From: Symsagittifera roscoffensis
Taxonomy: Eukaryota > Xenacoelomorpha > Acoela > Convolutidae
DNA: 64,000 nucleotides
Direction: 5' to 3'
NCBI RefSeq assembly: GCF_963678635.1
Contig: NC_087062.1
Span: 88,637,845-88,701,844 of the forward strand
Shown here: positions 35,561 to 47,055 of the stretch, one piece after another
How positions within the stretch are numbered: the stretch's first letter is position 1
Layout: the number at the start of each line of letters is the position of its first letter
The notes under the pieces: generated by a model
What the model was told of the DNA's origin: nothing
The model's database searches: none
The model's input: the letters and a program-made list of their open reading frames with translations, nothing else
Translations under genes and position numbers: made by a program

Positions 35561-36400
35561 GCCAACATTTTCTTAAAGTAATTGAAATGATCTGAAAAAT
35601 ACTGCCTACACAGCTACAAAACTTAAAATAATTCATAATCGCTTGACACTTTGGTGGATAATCAAATTAACTGCGTGTAAATTGGTTTGTTTGAGCACTC
35701 AGCAGTGTCCGAAAACAACTGGAACGACCAAGACTTTGGTGGATAATCAAGTTAACTGCGTGTAAATTGGTTAGTTTGAGCACTCACCAGTGTCCGAAAA
35801 CAACTGGACGACGGAGACTTTGGTTGATAATCAAGTTTACTGCGTGTAAATTGGTTAATTTGAGCACTCACTAGTGTCCGAAAACAACTGGAACGACCAA
35901 GACTTTGGTGGATAATCAAGTTAACTGCGTGTAAATTGGTTAGTTTGAGCACTCACCAGTGTCCGAAAACAACTGGAACGACGGAGACTTTGGTGGATAA
36001 TCAAGTTAACTGCGTGTACACTGGTTAGTTTGAGCACTAACCAGTGTCTGAAAACAACTGGAACGACCGAGACTTTGATTGATAATCAAGTTAACTGCGT
36101 GTAAATTGGTTAGTTTTAGTTTGAGCACTCACCAGTGTCCGAAAACAACTGAAACGACCGAGACTTTGATTGATAGTCAAGTAAACTGCGTGTAAATTGG
36201 TTAATTTGAGCACTCAGCAGTGTCCAAAAACAACTGAGACGAAACAACTGTTCTCTGTATGTGCATAGACCAGCATACACAGCTGCAGAACTTAAACCTT
36301 TCAGAAAATTTTTGGGAAACTGGTGGATACTCAAGTAAACTGCTTATAAACTGGTAAGCGTGAACACTCAACATTGTTAGAAAAAAAATCGAAATAAAAC
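35561..36400 (+). repeat. Satellite, 85-bp unit array
   Basis: About seven direct units starting 'aactgcgtgtaaattggttagtttgagcactcaccagtgtccg', then 'aaaacaactggaacgac.gagactttggtggataatcaagtt' (85 bp). Flanking units at each edge are the longer form with 'tacacagctgcaaaac'. Neighbouring units differ at only a few bases, so this part amplified recently. Confidence 0.88.
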
Positions 36401-36878
36401 TCAAACAATTAACGTTTTTTGGTTCTGATTTTTAAGAAAATTACGGCAAAATTATGCTCAGATTGGTTTTTTCTCCGAGTTCGAGCTTAAAAGTCGTAAT
36501 TTTTGAATAAATTTGTATACCGTCTAAAAATTGTTCTTGTGCCGAGCTCAAACTAAAAAAAAAACCACGGTGCCGAATTTTGAGGAAAACCTAAAAAATT
36601 TGGCCTGGTGTGATTTTTTCCTATTCACTCAATTTTTGGTGCTTTTCTTAGCGTTTTTGACGGATTTTTTAATCATCCAAAATATATTGTTCTCTTGCAC
36701 TCAATTTTGGACAAACAATTTTATTTTTTTTATTTAGTTTTTGTGTTAAGTTATGCGGGTTTAAAATAGCTAGTTTAGCTATTTTGGGACAAAAAACGCG
36801 TGAAATATATTGAGCTATTAACGCGTTATTCAATTCGTAAATCATGCCAAATTAAAATGAGGCAAGATGTTTGGTAAA
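36401..36878. other. Short non-coding stretch between satellite and tandem retroelement
   Basis: A/T-rich, with one frame of 68 codons that has no recognisable content. Nothing supported. Confidence 0.5.
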
Positions 36879-36883
36879 ATTTA

Positions 36884-37172
36884 TGTTGTGAATCAGTGCA
36901 AGACAAAAGATGTGTCATGAAGATTTTATTGAGATCGATGTTGATGATAATTTAACTAGAGTTTAGCTGGTATTAATAGTTGTTACCAGTGTTGAAAGTA
37001 TACATAAAACAAAATATTTTGGTTGACACATTGTGACAAGAGACACCAATAAAAATAGAATCAGTTCTAAGCCATTCTAATACGCTTCAATAGATTGAGT
37101 AAGTTCTTATATTTGTTCTCTTTAAGTTTCAAACTAAGAGTTTTAACTTTGATGATTTCTCAGATCATCACA
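36884..37172 (-). repeat. LTR 1 of the tandem element (3'-most, internally deleted)
   Basis: 289 bp, starting tgttgtgaa and ending cagatcatcaca on the plus strand. Compared with LTR 2 it lacks about 150 bp between 'aaaatatttt' and 'ggttgacacattgtgaca' plus a second short gap. Confidence 0.88.
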
Positions 37173-37186
37173 TCCTCCCTCCTTTT
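37173..37186 (-). other. Polypurine tract, copy A
   Basis: Minus strand AAAAGGAGGGAGGA immediately before LTR 1. The same tract stands before LTR 2 at 41218-41231. Confidence 0.85.
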
Positions 37187-40100
37187 CTAAGAAGATCTGA
37201 CTTCTAGCATCTGCATAGTGTTGCGTTGGTTTACGGAATCTTTAAGATATTTTAGGTTGGTCGGAGACCGGTTCGGATTGTTTTTCTGGAGTTGCTGAAG
37301 GCTGTTCTTCGTTTTCTTGTTGCACTGGAATTTCGACATCGACAATGTCACTCGTTTCATCTGTGGTATTGGTCTCTTGACTTCATCTCTCAATCTGGTT
37401 GTCGCTTACAAGGACAGTCCGTTCTGATTGATTGGGTTGGATTCACGATGTGTTGGTTCCTCTTCGAATTTTAAAATTTGTTAGCATTGCTTTCGTGTTT
37501 TCATTCGGCTAGAAGAGAATTTTTTCACATTACTTCGTAACCTAATATGGTAGGTGGACTGATTTTTTGTCCAAGGACAAGTTCTACTGGTGTTTTGCTT
37601 TTCGCTTTCGAACAGTTTTTATATGTCATTAGTACTTGTTCTAAAAACGCTAGGAAATTGCTTGATAAAATTTTCCCCATGCCTTCATGGCAAGTTTAAC
37701 TGCTTGGACTGCTCTTCTTGCTAGTCCATTTGCTCCTGTGTGGTAGATCGGTGATTGTACTTTGTGATATATCTGAGAATTGCACCTTGTTTTGAAGTCA
37801 TGGCTTATAAGTTCGGGTCCGTGGTCAGAGACTAGAGTTTTGGAACTCCAGATCTTGCAAAGACTGCGGACAAGTATTTATTGACGGCTAGAGTACTCCT
37901 GTAAATCGTCGGGAATGCTTCGATCCAGCCACTTCCTGCATCAACAACAACAAAAATGTTTCCTTGCTCTTTCATGGTGGCCCAGGCCATGTAGATTTGT
38001 TCCCATACGTCTGCTTCTGGCCACTTCGAGACTGTTTTTTCAAGCAATGGTCTGTTTTTTTGACAGTTCTCGCATGAGACAAGTTGTTCCACGTCTTGTG
38101 ACATGCCAGGCCACCAAGCAACAGTTCTCAAGACCGTTTCTGTTGCCTGTCTTCCTGGATGCGTCTTTTGGACATCTTCCATAATCATCAATTTGAATTC
38201 GGCACTATGAAAGGTACAACGCCCTTGTAGATGGTTTCCTCTCGTTCTGTCAGTGTTTCAGCTTCCTTTTTGAAGTGTAGTTCAGCAACTGAACCTTGTC
38301 TTCCATCACCGCTTTGTATCCGTTTGAGAACACATTGAAATGATTTATTCGATTGGAGGTCGCTTTTGATTGATATTGTTCAGCTTGATTGTCTGCTGGT
38401 CTGCGAAGAAGATGTGAAAGAAGTAGATTTTCTCCTCGTTTGATGTCTCGTCGTCGAAATGCAATCTGCTTAGAACGTCCGCATGTGGGATCTGCTTCCC
38501 TGACGCTTATTTTAATTTGTAGTCAAATTCCATCAGCGAAGTACCCCATCTGGTTTTTCTAGCCATCTGGTATCTCTTTGGCATCTCTCCGTTCCTGCTC
38601 TGAAAGATCAGTGGTCACAGCCACTTCTTTGTGCAGGAAGTAATGTTGCACAGCTGTTTTGGAGCAGAGTTCTTTTTTGATACTCTGAAATTACTTGTTG
38701 TGTGGGTCTGTCCACTCAAAATCTTGACTCCGTAAGTCTTTGAGTGGGGGCGGTGGCAAAGTTTGAAATCATTCAACTGTAGAAGTTCGCCAGTCCACAA
38801 AATAATTTGTTGTTCGCAGGTATCTTGGTGCCTCCAAATCATATCAAAAAAACTATCATCATGCTTGATTTCACCAGCTAAAACTGAATAGCGTAATAGC
38901 AAAACAATTGTGAGTGGTTTCGAGTTTGACTTTGTGTTATTGATAGTGAAATTTTTTCTCTAAGTCGTCTTATAATTGCCCTCATACTCATTTGTATTGC
39001 TCGCGTGATGTTCCATAAACAAGCAGGTCATCTTGGAAGACAATCAGGGCTTTGATTTCATTGAGTGAGATCTCGATGCAGTTTAAAAGATCGAGGAAGA
39101 GTTTTCAATCCTTGAGAAAGTTGACACATCTTGAACAGCCCCCGATTGGTGTTGATTGTGCACACTTATTTTGCCTCATCATCAAGTGCGATTTGATGAT
39201 AAACGTCTGGGACATCAATTTTCCCAAAGAACTTGGCTCCGTACAAGTTTTGGAAAATTGTCTCCATGTTTGATAATGGGTAGTCTTCGTCCATTACTTT
39301 GCCATTGAGGTGAACGTTGTAGTCTGCTCAAAGTCTGAGGTCACCGTTTTTCTTTCTTTGCAACACGACAGGTGATGCATTGGTAACTCCTCCGGGCTGC
39401 ACTCTCTCGAGAATTCCCTGCATGACCATGTCCTGTAGCTTTGCTTTTACTGGCTCTTGCATCGACAAAGAAGTTTTGCTTGCTTTGCAGAAGAACGGTT
39501 GGGCTCCAGACTTGAATTCACCTTGGCCTCGTATCCTTTGACTGTCGGCCATGTGCTGAAAGCCCATTTAACGAGCACGGGGTTGGTAAGAGTTCGAGTC
39601 CAAGGAGTTCCAAATCCTTGTTTGATCGCACAACTGCCAGGGGTAGCTTTGAGTAGATTCGTTGTTAGGTCACAGAATGCTGTTTCTTTGAAATAGTGTT
39701 TGTGTCCATCATACGCTTATAGAGTCCGAGTAGTTCCATCTAGAGTAGGTCTTACGAGTTTCTCCCAGATGATTGACGATATCACTGTTGCATCGGCACC
39801 GGTTTCCACTTGCATATTCACCTCAATGCCATCATTGACGACACTTTCCTATGCAGCGGCCATGCCGATGAGACTTTATGCAAAAAGCATTCCTATTTTA
39901 ACGCCGTTTTCAGAGTTTTCTAGTTTCCGCTATCTGACCCACATCAGCCTGATGCTTAAACTCTCTTATCAAATCTACTGTTACCTGTGTTGTTGTTGCT
40001 TAACTTACTTCGACACTTTTTTTGCAAAGTGTCCTTTCTTACCACATAAGTTAAGTTTCTTACTAGTTGAAGTACAAGACATCTCCCCGTGAGGCTCTCC

Positions 40101-40777
40101 CCAGCACTTTGGACATTCTGACTTATTACTGATGTAAGCTTTTTTTACATTTCCTGGTTTCCTGAAGGTTGATTTGAAAATGTTTGCAATTTCTTATTTG
40201 ATATTAACCTTAGAGGTCCCAGCAAAATGTTGTGCTTGATCGCTAAACTGTAAAACTGTTTGCATATCAGTGAGACTTATGTGTTTTAACACTACTTGTC
40301 CAGGTAACTTGACAATAGAGTGTGCTGATGTTAGTCTCGAGGTAAATTTTTTTTCGTATCATCTCGTCTTTCGCATTAGCATACCGAGCAGCTTCACGAA
40401 GTCTTGAGATAAAATTGTCGTCAGAATCTTGTTGATTCTTGACTGTCGATAGGAACTTGACTCGTTCAGCACCAACTACATGTTCACTGGATCTGCAGTA
40501 GTTTTGTATCACAACGTAGATGTTATTGAACATAATCCCGCAAAACAAGACTCCGCAGTTTCATGATTGCTTGCACTCCTTATTGGCTGAGGAAGAAGTG
40601 CGTCCATTTACGGTCTGACCCCAAAGCTGACGATTTTTTTGGGAATTGTCGATTTTTTTTTCTCTGAGCATGCTCTACCAAGGAAAAAAAATCAGCCAAG
40701 TCATGGTCTCTTCAGGTTTTGAAAGATTAACTGAATTGTTAGGGTTATTCATTTCAAGTTTCCAGTCTAGACAGCAC
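37173..40777 (-). pseudogene. Internal copy A of the tandem element (gag-pol remnants)
   Basis: Read on the minus strand: Gag core (40548-40267, YCRSSEHVVGAERVKFLSTV), RT start (39567-39328), RT palm with a YHQI block and an FQDD-type active site near 39030, RNase H (38902-38615, shifted), integrase zinc-finger and core start (38191-37832, WWPGMSQDVEQLVSCENCQK). About 3.6 kb. It lacks some 215 bp of RNase H present in copy B (break near 38593). Many stops and frameshifts. Confidence 0.85.
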
Positions 40778-41217
40778 TGTTGTGGAACGGTGCAAGGCAA
40801 AAATGTTTGTTATGAAGACTTTATTGAGATTGTTGTTAATGATATATAACGTGAAATTTACTTGTTGCGTATAGCTGTTTTTAGTGAGAAAAGTATACAT
40901 AAAACAAAATATTTTGCTACGAAGAAATATTTTTTTTGTTCACGTGTTCCCAATTTTGGTAACTCACTACCAAAAAACATTCGGCATATATAGCTTCGCA
41001 TTCTTTTACAGGATTGATTAATATCGAGATAGTCTATCATGGTTGACACATTGTGACAGTTGGTTAAACTCAACTGATAATGAAGACACACCAATAAAAA
41101 TAGAATCAGTTCTAAACTATTCTAATACGCTTCAATAGATTGAGTAAGTTCTTATATTTGTTCTCTTTAAGTTTCAAACTAAGAGTTTTAATTTTGATGA
41201 TTTCTCAGATCATCACA
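40778..41217 (-). repeat. LTR 2 of the tandem element (shared middle LTR)
   Basis: 440 bp, the fullest copy. It serves as 5' LTR for copy A and 3' LTR for copy B. Its polypurine side is closer to LTR 1 ('ccaataaaaatagaatcagttctaa') than to LTR 3. Confidence 0.88.
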
Positions 41218-44200
41218 TCCTCCCTCCTTTTCTAAGAAGATCTGACTTATAGCATCTGCATAGTGTTGTGTTGGCTTACGGAATCTTTAAGATCTTTTGG
41301 GTTCGTCGGAGACCGGTTCGGATTGTTTTTCTGGAGTTGCTGAAGGCTGTTCTTCGTTTTCTTGTTGCACTGGAATTTCGTCATCGGCAATGTCACTCGT
41401 TTCATCTGTGGTATTGGTCTCTTGACTTCATCTCTCAATCTGGTTGTCGGTTACAAGAACAGTCCGTTCTGATTGATTGGGTTGGATCCACGATGTGTTG
41501 GTTCCTCGTCGAATTTTAAAATTTGTTAGCTGTGCTTTCGTGTTTTCATTCGGCTAGAAGATAATTTTTCACATATACTTCGAAATCTAATATGGTAGGT
41601 GGTCTGATTTTCTGTCCAAGGACAAGTTCTATTGGTGTTTTGATTTTCGCTTTCGAACTGTTTCTATATGTCATTAGTTCTTGTTGTAAAAACGCTAGGA
41701 AATTGGTTGATAACTTTTTCCCCATGCCTTCATGGCAAGTTTAATTGCTTGAACTGCTCTTCTTGCTAGTCCATTTGCTCCTGCGTGGTAGATCAGTGAT
41801 TGTACTTTGTGATATCCCTGAGACTTGCACCTTGTTTTGAAGTTATCGCTTATAATTTCGAGTCCGTTGTCAGAGACTAGAGTTTATGGTACTCTAGATC
41901 TTGCAAAGACTGCCGACAATCATTTATTGACAGTTAGAGTAGTCCTGTAAATCGTCGGGAATGCTTCGATCCAGCCACTTCCTGCATCAACAATAACTAA
42001 TATGTTTCCTTGCTCTTTCATGGTGGCCCAGGCCATGTGGATTTGTTCCCATACGTCTGCTTCTGGCCACTTCGAGACTGTTTTTCCGAGCAATGGTCTG
42101 TTTTTTGACAGTTCTCGCATCTTGAGACAAGTTGTTCTACGTCTTGTGACATGCCAGGCCACCAAGCAATAGTTCTCAAGACCGTTTCTCTTGCTTGTCT
42201 TCCTGGATGCGTCTTGTGGACATCTTCCATAATCATCATTTTGATTTCGGCACTAGGAAAGGTACAACGCCCCTGTAGATGGTTCCCTCTCGTGCAGTCA
42301 GTGTTTCAGCTATCTTTTTGAAGTTTAGTTCAGCTTTTGAGCACTGTCGCCCATTACCGCTTTGTATCCGTTTGAGAACATATTGAAATGATTGATTCGA
42401 TTGGAGGTCTCTTTTGATATTGTTCAGCTTGATTGTCTGCTGGTCTGCGAAGAAGATGTCATACTGAAATAAGTAGATTCCCTCCTCGTTTGATGTCTCG
42501 TCGTCGAAATGCAATCTGCCTTGACCGTCCGCATGTGGGATCTGCTTCCCTGACGCTTGTTTTAATTTGTAGTCAAATCCCATCAGCGAAACACCCCATC
42601 TGGTTACTCTAGCCATCTGGTTACTCTTTGGCATCTCTCAGTCCGGTGCAAAGAGGTACTGCAAGGGTTTCTGATCAGTTTCTAGAGTGAACTTGCGCCC
42701 CAGTAAAAACTGTTTCAGTCGTGTGACCACAAACATAATTGCAAAGCTTACTTGTTCTATGTTTGAGTAGTTGCGCTTAGCTGATGATAGCTTCCTTTAA
42801 AGGAAGATCACTGGATGTTCATCTTGTGAGAGAACCCTGCCGAGTTCCTGCTCTGAAACATTGGTGGTCACAGCCACTTCTTTGTGCAGGAAGTATTGTT
42901 GCACATTTGTTTTTGAGCTGAGTTCTTGTTTAATACTCTGAAAGTACTTGTTGTGTGGGTCTGTCCACTCGAAATTTCGACTCGGTAAGTCTTTGAGTAG
43001 GACTGGTGGCAAAATTCCAAATCACTCAACTGTAGAAGTTTGCCAGTCCACAAAATGATTTGTTGTTTGCAGGTATCTTGGTGCCTCCGAATCTTTTCAA
43101 AAAAACTATCATCAGGCTTGATTCCATCAGCTAAAACTGAATAGCGTAAAAACGAAACAATTGTGAGTGGTTTTGAGTTTGACTTGGTGTTTTTGATAGT
43201 GAAAATTTTTCTCTAAGTCGTCTAATAATTGCCCTCATACTCCTTTTGTATTGCTCGCGTTATGTTCCATAACCAAGCAGGTCATCTTGGAAGATAATCA
43301 GGGCTTTGATTTCTTTGAGTGTGTTCTCGATGCAGTTTAAAAGATCCAGGAAGAGTTTTCAATCCTTGAGAAAATTGACACATCTTGAACAGCCCCTGTT
43401 GGGTGTTGATTGTGCACACTTATTTTGCCTCATCATCAAGTGCGATTTGATGGTAAGTGTCTGGGACATCAATTTTTCCGAAGAACTTGGCTCCGTACAA
43501 GTTGTGGAAAATTGTCTCCATGTTTGATAATGGGTAGTCTTCGTCCATTACTTTGCCATTGAGGTGAACGTTGTAGTCTGCTCAAAGTCTGAGGTCACCG
43601 TTTTTCTTTCTTTGCCACACGACAGGTGATGCATTGGTAACTCCTCCGGGCTGCACTCTCTCGAAAATTCCCTGCATGACCATGTCCTGCAGCTTTGCTT
43701 TTACTGCCTCTTGCATCGACAAAGAAGTTTTGCTTGCTTTGCAGAAGAACGATTGGGCTCCAGGCTTGAATTCACCTTGGCCTCGTATCCTTTGACTGTC
43801 GGCAATATCGCTGAAAGCCCATTTATCGAGCATGGGATTGGTAAGAGGTCGAGTCCAAGTAGATCGAAATCCTTGTTTGATCGCACATTTGCCAGGGGTA
43901 GCTTTGAGTAGATTTGGCCATTCCATGTCAGGTCACAGAATGCTGTTTCTTTGAAATAGAGTTTGTGTCCATCATACGCTTATAGAGTCCGAGTAGTTCC
44001 ATCTAGAGTAGGTCTTACGAGTTTCTCCCAGATGATTGACGATATCACTGTTGCATCGTCACCGGTTTCCACTTGCATCTTCACCTCAATGCCATCAATG
44101 ACGACACTTTCCCATGCAGCGGCCATGCCGATGAGACTTGATGCAAAAAGCATTCCTATTTTAGTGCCGTTTTCAGAGCTTTCTAGTTTCCGCTATCAAA

Positions 44201-45038
44201 ACTGACCCCCATCAATCTGATGCTTAAACTCTCTTATCAAATCTACTGTTACCTGTGTTGTTGTTGCTAAACTTACTTCGACAATTTTTTGCAAAGTGTC
44301 CTTTCTTACCACAAAAGTTAAGTTTCTTCCTTGTTGAAGTACAAGACATCTCCCCGTGTGGTTCTCTTCAGCACATTGGACATTCCGACTTATTACCGTT
44401 GTAAGATTTGTTAACATTTCCTGGTTTTCTGAAGGTTGACTTGAAATTGTTTGCAACTTTTTATTTGATATTAACCTTAGAGGTCCCAGAAAAATGTTGT
44501 GCGTCATCGCTAAACTGTAAAACTGTCTGCATATCAGTAAGACTTATGTGTTTTAACACTACTTTTCCAGGTAATTTGATTATAGAGTCTGCTGATCTTA
44601 ACCCCGAGATAAATTTCTTTCGTATCATCTCGTCTTCCGCATCAGCATACCGAGCAGCTTCACGAAGTCTTGAGAAAAAATTGTCGTCAGAATCTTGTTG
44701 ATTCTGGACTGTCGATAGGAACTTGGCTCGTTCAGCACCGACCACATGTTCACTGGATCTGCAATAGTTTTGTATCAAAACGTAGATACCATCGAAAATA
44801 ATCCCGCAATACAAGACTGCGCAATTTCATTATTGCTTGCACTCCTTATTGGCTGAGGAAGAAGTGCGTCCATTGACGGTCTGACCCCAAAGCTAACGAT
44901 TTTTCGGAATTGTCGTTTTTTTTTCTCTGAGCATGCTCTACCAAGGAAATAATCAGCAAAGTCATTGCCTTTTCAGGTTTTGAAAGATTAACTGAATTAT
45001 TAGGGTTATTCATTTCAAGTTTCCAGTCTGCACACCAC
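41218..45038 (-). pseudogene. Internal copy B of the tandem element (gag-pol remnants)
   Basis: Same order as copy A, offset by about 4.05-4.26 kb: Gag (44814-44461), RT start (43926-43582), RNase H centre (43012-42797, FEWTDPHNKYFQSIKQELSS), RNase H end and linker (42634-42236), integrase zinc finger (42239-42018, HKTHPGRQARETVLRT..WWPGM) and core start with DAGSGWIEAFP (42165-41920). Keeps the RNase H segment missing from copy A. Broken by stops and frameshifts. Confidence 0.87.
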
Positions 45039-45463
45039 TGTTGTGGAACGGTGCAAGGCAAAAATGTTTGTTATGAAGAATTTATTGAGATTGTTGTTAA
45101 TGATATAATACGTGAAATTTACTTGTTATTTATAGCTAATTTCAGTGGGAAATGTATACAGAAGACAAGCTATGTCATTAGGTAGAAATGTCGTTTTTGT
45201 TCACGGGTTCCCAATTTTGGTAACTTTTTACCAAAATAACATTCAACATATATAGCATCGCATTCGTTTATAGGATTGATTAATATCATGAAAATCTATC
45301 ATGGTTGACACATTGTGACAGTTGGTTAAACTCAACTGATAATAAAGAGACAGCAATAAATATAAAATCAGCTCTGAGCCAATCTAATACGCTCCAAAAG
45401 ATTGGGTAAGTTCTTATATTTATTCCTTTTATTTTTCATGCTAAGATCTTTCAGATCATCACA
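45039..45463 (-). repeat. LTR 3 of the tandem element (5'-most)
   Basis: 425 bp, bounded by tgttgtgg and gatcatcaca. The most diverged of the three, especially in its middle ('gaagacaagctatgtcattagg') and polypurine-side third. Confidence 0.88.
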
Positions 45464-45468
45464 ATTTA

Positions 45469-46139
45469 AACCTTACTAGACACTAAAACATCAATTTGTA
45501 ATTGGCATGGCTTGTGAGGGAAATTTAAAAAAAATGAAAAATTTTCAAGGTTTTTGAACTTTTATAAAAAGTTTTACCATTTTTTTCTAATTTATGTTTT
45601 CAAAAAGTGCTTGACAAGTCTTCAATTTTGATGGGCCCTAGGAATATTCAGGGCTTCACCTTGATATGAGCTTTCTTTTTCTCATAAAAAGTAAGAAATA
45701 AAATTTTTAAAGCGAAAAATCTGAGAAATATGAAAAAACAATATAAATATTTGCTGCATGATGAAAGAAGTTTGATTGTAAACTTGAGTCACCTGCAAAC
45801 CTGTTAAAATGAAAAAGGACAATTGAAAGAGATGGTCATTGTTATTGCATTATCCAGCTCCCTCATTGGTCCACTTTTCCAGTTGCCAGATTTTAAGGTG
45901 AGTCAGTTTTCCAATCAGTTTTTCTTTCAACCTTATTTATACGTTTTTTTTTACTTTTCCATATTTATCGGGTTTTTCGTGATCCAAAAAGTGAGCACAG
46001 ATTAACACTAAGACTTTCTATTGAAAAAATGAGAATTATAATTTTGCTTCATTCTGATTGGCCGAAAATTTAGCTACTTAACCTACTTAACAACGCCCTC
46101 CCTTTCTTGAATGGGGAGAGATTGCTAAGAAGCTCCAAT
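45469..46139. other. Non-coding stretch
   Basis: A/T-rich, with no recognised gene or repeat. One 60-codon frame at 45823-46005 is hydrophobic but has no start context or family resemblance. Confidence 0.45.
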
Positions 46140-46147
46140 GAACATTT

Positions 46148-46568
46148 GGGTCTTATTCACTAAACGGCCCAAATTCTTTATTTTTACATCTCTCTAGCTG
46201 AAATTATTTTGGATGAATTTGATTGGCGAATTAGCCAATGAAGTTCCATCGACATTTTCTGCCATTTCAATTGAAATTTCAAGCAGATAAAATTATTAGC
46301 CGAAATGATAAAGAAAATTAAATTTTGTTTTGTCAAGCCATTTTACTGAATTCTGCTTGTCTGGGCAAGGTTTCACAAGTGACTCAAAATTAATTCCACC
46401 TTTTCGGCAATTTCGGCTAATATTTTTATCTGTTAGAAAAGTTGATCGGAATGCCTGACCGTGTAACTTGAAATTGATTGGCTAAAATTACCCAATCAAA
46501 TTTGATCGCGTAATTTTCAGCTTACGATGTAGAAAAAATGATTTTGGGCCGTTTAGTGCATAAGACCC
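46148..46568. mobile_element. MITE family C, complete copy, 8-bp TSD
   Basis: 421 bp with inverted termini GGGTCTTATTCACTAAACGG.. and ..CCGTTTAGTGCATAAGACCC (about 26 bp, two mismatches). Exact 8-bp duplication gaacattt at 46140-46147 and 46569-46576. No ORF. It lies just past the 3' end of the tetraspan gene. Confidence 0.9.
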
Positions 46569-46837
46569 GAACATTTAATCACTTATTATGTCACTGAGCA
46601 AAATATTCAAACTTTTTCACGATAATACTCCGGAATGTAGCAGTTTCTTCTTAAATTAAATTCAGTCAAACACTTTATGCATTATGTTAGTGTGGAACAA
46701 AATTCACGTGTATTCATCGCCCAGTTATAACACGAGTCATGTAATCGAAAGATGTCGTGTCTAAGTTAGTAAGTGTGAAATCCATTGAATGCCAAATTTG
46801 TCTGTATAATTTTAAGAAATAATTCCTCCCAGTTCAA

Positions 46838-47055
46838 TCACATGAGTTGGGTCCTGGATTCATTTGGGTAGGAAGTGCGTCTGGACATGGCTTTGTTGGT
46901 GCACTTTCCAGCAGGTGTGAAGATGGTGGGAAGGAGGGCGAAGCAGCCGGTCCAGAGACAGACGAGGGACCAGCCGACGTTCATGTTATCTCGGCTCCCC
47001 TTCAGCACTTCGAATGTCTCAGTCATTATGACAGCTGCCCCCACGGCAAACACTT
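46838..47055 (-). CDS. Tetraspan gene terminal exon
   Basis: Acceptor tttttttaaatccag. Encodes FAVGAAVIMTETFEVL, then NVGWSLVCLWTGCFALLPTI (fourth segment) and a basic tail ending in a TGA stop. Confidence 0.8.

Larger units (their letters stand above)
36884..45463 (-). mobile_element. Tandem Ty3/gypsy element: LTR-internal-LTR-internal-LTR
   Basis: Three LTRs (36884-37172, 40778-41217, 45039-45463) alternate with two copies of one internal region. The entire array is flanked by the 5-bp duplication attta (36879-36883 and 45464-45468) and no such duplication borders the middle LTR. The proteins resemble the gypsy-like Pol of the K02A2.6 type (RT with GGVTNASPVV.QRKKNGDLRL, RNase H with RW...YDYKLK..SGKQIPHAD, integrase with HPGRQ..ETVLRT..WWPGM). 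All frames are broken, so the array is dead. Confidence 0.9.

Noticed and set aside
35561-36400. Regular repeats resembling a CRISPR array
   Set aside because: Units are 85-bp head-to-tail satellites without unique spacers in a eukaryotic genome.
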